Source: Triglochin maritima
Lineage: Eukaryota > Streptophyta > Magnoliopsida > Alismatales > Juncaginaceae
Assembly (NCBI GenBank): GCA_963682175.1
Contig: OY821781.1
Coordinates: 39,135,254-39,199,253 of the forward strand
Direction: 5' to 3'
DNA length: 64,000 nt
The position numbers were made by a program, and so were the translations under genes. Below are positions 59,935 through 64,000 of the stretch, piece by piece (position 1 is the first letter of the stretch; the number at the start of each line of letters is the position of its first letter). Below the pieces are notes generated by a model. It was not told the origin of the DNA. It saw nothing but the letters and a program-made list of their open reading frames with translations, and did not search any database.

Positions 59935-61379
59935 GTTAAAAATCCTATCAATCTAACTGAATGTAATTTACACATGAACCTCATCCAAATCAATTTAACT
60001 AAATCAATTAACCAACCTAACAATCAATATAAGATCCAACTCAATATAACTAAACCACAAACACATTTAAATTTAATTGAAAATTTAACTAAATTTCGAC
60101 AGAACCTCCAATGTAATTTTGATATTAATTTTTTTCCAAAAACCTGTATTGACAAGAAAAAATGGCCACTATTGAACTACAAGCATCACAATATCGTCAA
60201 TTCATCAAACTTAAATCTTACAATCCAATCCTAAATCCAATCCTAAATTAAAAAAACCAAATCCTAAAACCTCAAAATACTAATTTTCTTTAAGCATACA
60301 ATTCATCCTAAATCCATAATAATCTCATTTCCAATTCCAACTAGATTATCTTTATACACAACATACGATACTTAATGCTCATATACTCAACAAAGTTTCA
60401 ACCTACTTCAATCATTAAAGTTAAAAAATTATCAATCCCCACAACAAACTAAAAGTTACCAAACCTCCCACATTAACCTACTTCGTTAAATAAACCACGA
60501 AAGAGACAGAAATTACCATTTTTCTCACACGAAATCCAATACTAAATCCAAAATCAATTCCTAAATCCGAAAGTACTAACAAACCCTAAATCAAATCCTA
60601 AATCTTAAACTACTAACAAATACTAAATGAAATCGTAAATCTTAAAGTACCAACAAATCAAAAATCAAACCATAATTCTTAAATTACTAACGTATGCTAA
60701 ATGAAATCCTATATCTTAAATTACTAACAAATCAAACTAATAGATCCAAATGTAATCTAACATCCAAGTCCACTGATTTCAATTGTAACCAATAACGTGT
60801 TATTGATTTCAATTGAAATCTAATTTATTTTTATAGGGGAATCAATAGCGGGTTATTAATTACAATTTCTGCAGAATTTTATTAAAAATTCGGCACAACC
60901 TCCCCTATAAATCAACAATGATTTTTTTAATTCCTGTAGACATAAAAATATTTCCACAACAATAACATACAAAATCTCTTCATACACATCATATATATCT
61001 AATACATTATTTTATTAATGTGAATTCTAACAAATCAAACTTCACATTAAGTTTAATATAACATTAAATCATATAAATTTTAAAATAATCATACTAATCT
61101 ATCATATACATTAAGTTTAAACTATACAAATTATCTAAATCAGACAAATGCAACCAAATTCAAATCACGTACATCTAACAAATTGTCGACAAAATACAAT
61201 TTCTAAACCAATGAAATTAGACATTCATTTTAACCTAACATTAAATCATATAAATTTTCATAGTAATCATAAAAATACATGAAATTATACAAATTACATT
61301 CATATATATCAATTATGATTAAAAATGTAAAAGATTCAAAAAATAAAAAACCCAAAATTTAAAAAATGGAGTGAAGCGA
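59935..61379. other. AT-rich interior of the third CACTA element
   Basis: Low-complexity AT-rich sequence with many AATCCTAAATC-like short repeats (60520-60740). No gene. Confidence 0.5.
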
Positions 61380-61804
61380 CTGTGGGGGGGAGGTGGGGGT
61401 TGTGGAGGTGTGGTTGTGGGGGATGGAAGGGCGTGGTTGTGGGTGGTGGAGCCGTGTGGTGGTTGGGGTTGAGGTTGGGGTGGTGGAGTCTTGTGGTGGT
61501 GGGGAGCTGCCTGGACGGGGTTGCGGTGGTGGAGTCGTGTGGTGGTGGGGAGGCTATGGGGACGAGGACGGGGAGGCTGCGGTGACGGGACGGGGAGGGC
61601 GTGGCTTGGGAACAAGGAGGCTGCGGGGACGGGACGAGGAGGGGGTGGCTTGAGGACGGGGAGGCTACGAGGAGTGAGAAGGGAGGGATAGGAGGGCACG
61701 AGGTTACCAGAGGAGGAGGCGAGCAGAGGCGGTGGAATTAGGGTTGGTGTTGGTTTTCGCAGAAATGATCGGACTTGGTCGAGGTGTTACTGTCTGTGTA
61801 GTGT

Positions 61805-62141
61805 AACACGATTAATGAATAAATGTCTCTTTTTCAAACACTTCAAATTGCTCCAGCCTACCCTCGCCGTCAACGACGCCATCATCTTCGGTCTTCGATG
61901 CTTCTCCTCGTCGTGCCCTCTCCAATCCCTAGTCCTAGCCAGTCTAACCCTTCCAAGCTCGCCACAACGCTAACCTGGGCTTTCTAGCCGCCGCCTTTGT
62001 CGTTCTCCGCCTCCGACTCTGCTCAAGGTTTGATTTGAAGGTTGTTTGGTTTTTTGCTTGCAAATTGGAATTTTTTGGTTAGAGGTGGGATTTTTAGTTT
62101 TAGTTGGACTAGGAAAAGTAGGGATTTTTTAGTACATCCGG
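61805..62141. other. C/T-rich leader-like region before the FEN1 fragment
   Basis: 61850-62030 is rich in CGCCG/TCGTC and pyrimidines and resembles a plant 5' untranslated exon. AAGGTTTG near 62024 could be a splice donor. It may belong to the FEN1 copy downstream. Confidence 0.35.
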
Positions 62142-63397
62142 AAATTCGAGAGCTACTTGGGCTGCAAGATCGCCATCGATGCCAACATAAGCATGATCTT
62201 TTGGGGGTTTAGATTGTGGTGGGGATATACCCTGAATAGAATTGGTTTTGAGAAGAATTGAGTTGGAATTGTATTGTATGCTGCATCTTGCTTATACTAT
62301 ATGCTCCGGATGGATCCTTCCATGGTTTCAGCTTCTCTTGGATGAAGTGTGTAAAGGATCGACAAGCCAACAAAATGTGATGATGGTGACGATTGCCAAG
62401 TGGCAGCATGTTCAATGAGTATACCCCTTTGAAATTGAAGTTTAATTTTGAAAATATATATTTAGCACTAGTAACCCGATGAGAAGTTTGATTCTGGATT
62501 ATTTTGGTTCACTCCAACCTCAGTGAAGACCTTTCTTTCAGGGTTATTTTATCCTTCTCATGATCTATGGTTTTGATCCAGTACGTATCTGCCTAGGTTT
62601 TGTTTTATCGCAACAAGATTCTTTGTTTAAAATAGTATTCTCTCTTAATTTTCTTTGGCATCATCTCTATCAACTTTCATCTATAACTCTATCATATTTA
62701 CTTTGTTATCTGAGGAAGTTATGGGCTACGACAATTGTTAGAATGAATAATCCTTGGTTGTGACATTGCATCTGCTTGATTAACCATTGATAGCACTTTA
62801 CTGGTTGCCTTCGAGTAGAAGCCATGCACCTTCACATTGTTATGTACCGATAAAACAAACCTTAACATTGTTATGTACATTTTTTTCCAGGTACCATATA
62901 CCTGAGGAGTGGCCTTTTAGAAGTTAGATGCTTATTCAAAGAACCAATGGTGTCTTCAGATGAACAACAACCGGAGCTCAAATAGACGACACCTGATGAA
63001 GAAGTAATTGTTATTTTTACGAACTTTGGTGTTGAGTTTGTCTTTTGTCAACAAGTTGTGATTACATTTCTTGTGAATGAAAATGGGTTCAACAATGACA
63101 ATACTGTCAAAGGCACTGGTTTATTTATATGCAAGGTGGAGATACTGTCAATTAGTTTATTGTTTATGTTGAGGAAAGGTTGAATTATTTTATGAGTTCT
63201 ACAGGCAATTGATAAAATCAAAGCTGCCAAAAACAAGTCTTCTCAGGGGCGGTAAGTTATAATATGTGCAAAACCATTCTTTCTGATATTTATGTTCATT
63301 TCTTTTTCTCAAAAATCAAGTTTTGATTTCATTTGTTTACAGATTGGAGTCATTCTTTAAGCCAACTTCCAGTGTCTCCGTACCTCTGAAAAGAAAA
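62142..63397 (+). pseudogene. Flap endonuclease 1 (FEN1) pseudogene, N- and C-terminal exons
   Basis: FEN1 removes 5' flaps in DNA replication and repair. At 62142-62200 the frame reads KFESYLGCKIAIDANIS, the N-terminal nuclease motif. C-terminal exons follow: 62891-63003 (YHIPEEW, LFKEPMVSSDEQQPELK, stop, TTPDEE), 63054-63116 (ITFLVNENGFNND), 63205-63251 (AIDKIKAAKNKSSQGR) and 63343-63397 (LESFFKPTSS, then KRK). The last two hold the PCNA-binding and basic tail region. TAG at 62983 replaces the family's Trp, and a frameshift lies near 62920. The central catalytic exons are missing. Retained introns show it is a DNA-level copy. Confidence 0.85.
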
Positions 63398-64000
63398 ATG
63401 TGTGTTTTTCTTCAATAATTGCCTATGAAGAATATGATCTGCTTCTAAAAAAGATTGAATCTTTTAACTTTTCCAGTTTCCACGAATAAACTTGATATAA
63501 ACAAGTCTTCGACTTGACTTACCCGACACCTGCTCTTGTTGGTGGGACACTATTAATTTTAGCCTCCACTTATGGTCACTTTGTTTGGTACCAAGACGAA
63601 AATTTTCGTAGGTTGGAGAAACAAACTTTAGCTTGATTCAAGTGTGGATCTGATTTATTAATTGTTGTGTAAGCTATTCATTTAGGAATTTTGCTAGAAA
63701 AATAAAATCATACACTTCATTTAGATTGCTAATAGCAATACATACGAAATATTAATATTTTCATACCTTGAGATGTCTAAAATAATTATTCCGAAGTAAA
63801 AACAATTGATTGGACTACAATAATCCCCATTGTCTTAATTTAAAGTAAATCATTTATCCTCGTGTAATGTCAACGTAATCTTCCCATTTCCGTGTCAAAT
63901 AGTGTCATTTGTGTTGTGTCATTCTTTCAAAAGCTATGACAACTAACTTAAGCAAGTAGTTTTGTGTTTAATAGTATTAGTATTTCCCATCATATGATTT
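63398..64000. other. AT-rich, no gene recognised
   Basis: It may include the 3' flank of the FEN1 copy. I see no frame or repeat of note. Confidence 0.4.

Larger units (their letters stand above)
57388..61804 (-). mobile_element. Third CACTA transposon, internally deleted
   Basis: Left end CACGACTACAGTATAGGG at 57388 and right end CTGTCTGTGTAGTG at 61804 are approximate inverted repeats (flanks AAA and TAA). Left subterminal repeats are ACACCGACGG / CCGTCGGTGTA (57400-57830). The interior on the minus strand has tnp2 N-terminal remains and a second transposase-family gene; most of tnp2 is missing. A GC-rich, proline-coding first-exon-like block lies at 61380-61740. The right end lacks matching subterminal repeats, so that border is less secure. 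Confidence 0.7.

Noticed and set aside
61319..61699. 126-codon proline-rich frame on the minus strand and glycine/tryptophan-rich frames on the plus strand
   Set aside because: A biased GC-rich repeat keeps all frames open. Its position fits a CACTA first exon or leader, and no protein family is evident.

Overview
This window reads as nuclear DNA from a flowering plant, most likely a eudicot; I cannot name the species. It is AT-rich, has spliceosomal introns with GT..AG borders, and is packed with plant transposon classes: PIF/Harbinger, CACTA (En/Spm), Mutator-like (MULE), hAT, Ty1-copia and Ty3-gypsy. The only complete host gene I can assemble is a glutamate-receptor-like (GLR) channel gene on the minus strand at 42199-47269. 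Its six exons join in phase to 850 codons. A decayed tandem copy lies next to it at about 37170-40417.

Layout. 475-3381: a Harbinger unit with a near-intact DDE transposase and a MYB/SANT-like partner carrying one stop. 4314-11127: a very large inverted repeat with arms of about 1.85 kb and a 46-bp loop. Its left arm is split by a 3058-bp CACTA element (4904-7961) with an AAA target duplication. That element carries three exons of a cysteine synthase gene with their introns. 11463-14779: a MULE with a broken transposase, arrays of short hairpins, a fragment of an unrelated acidic/RG-rich frame, and a hAT-type MITE inside that frame. 15903-19253: a hAT element with an 8-bp target duplication and a broken transposase. 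19887-23035: a MITE and two solo LTRs. 23106-29040: a CACTA element with a decayed tnp2 transposase and an Ulp1-type cysteine protease. 29450-35680: gypsy LTR and gag remains, MITEs and tandem repeats. 37170-47269: the GLR pair. 48370-50971: a second, related MULE. 53205-57387: an LTR and the 3' end of a copia element. 57388-61804: a third CACTA element. 62142-63397: a broken flap endonuclease 1 (FEN1) copy.

No genes here work together as a pathway. The genes in each element serve transposition: DDE transposases, partner DNA-binding proteins, and terminal repeats that they would bind. The host genes present are one receptor gene and fragments moved or duplicated by rearrangement. Insertion order can be read in several places from nesting and from paralogous empty sites. 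The least ordinary features are the giant palindrome with its gene-carrying CACTA, the hairpin array inside the MULE transposase intron, a family of MITEs built from one repeated word and its complement, and a short GGTCGACC-like palindrome recurring in several LTRs. I found no CRISPR array, operon or rRNA gene, and no tRNA gene that I could support.
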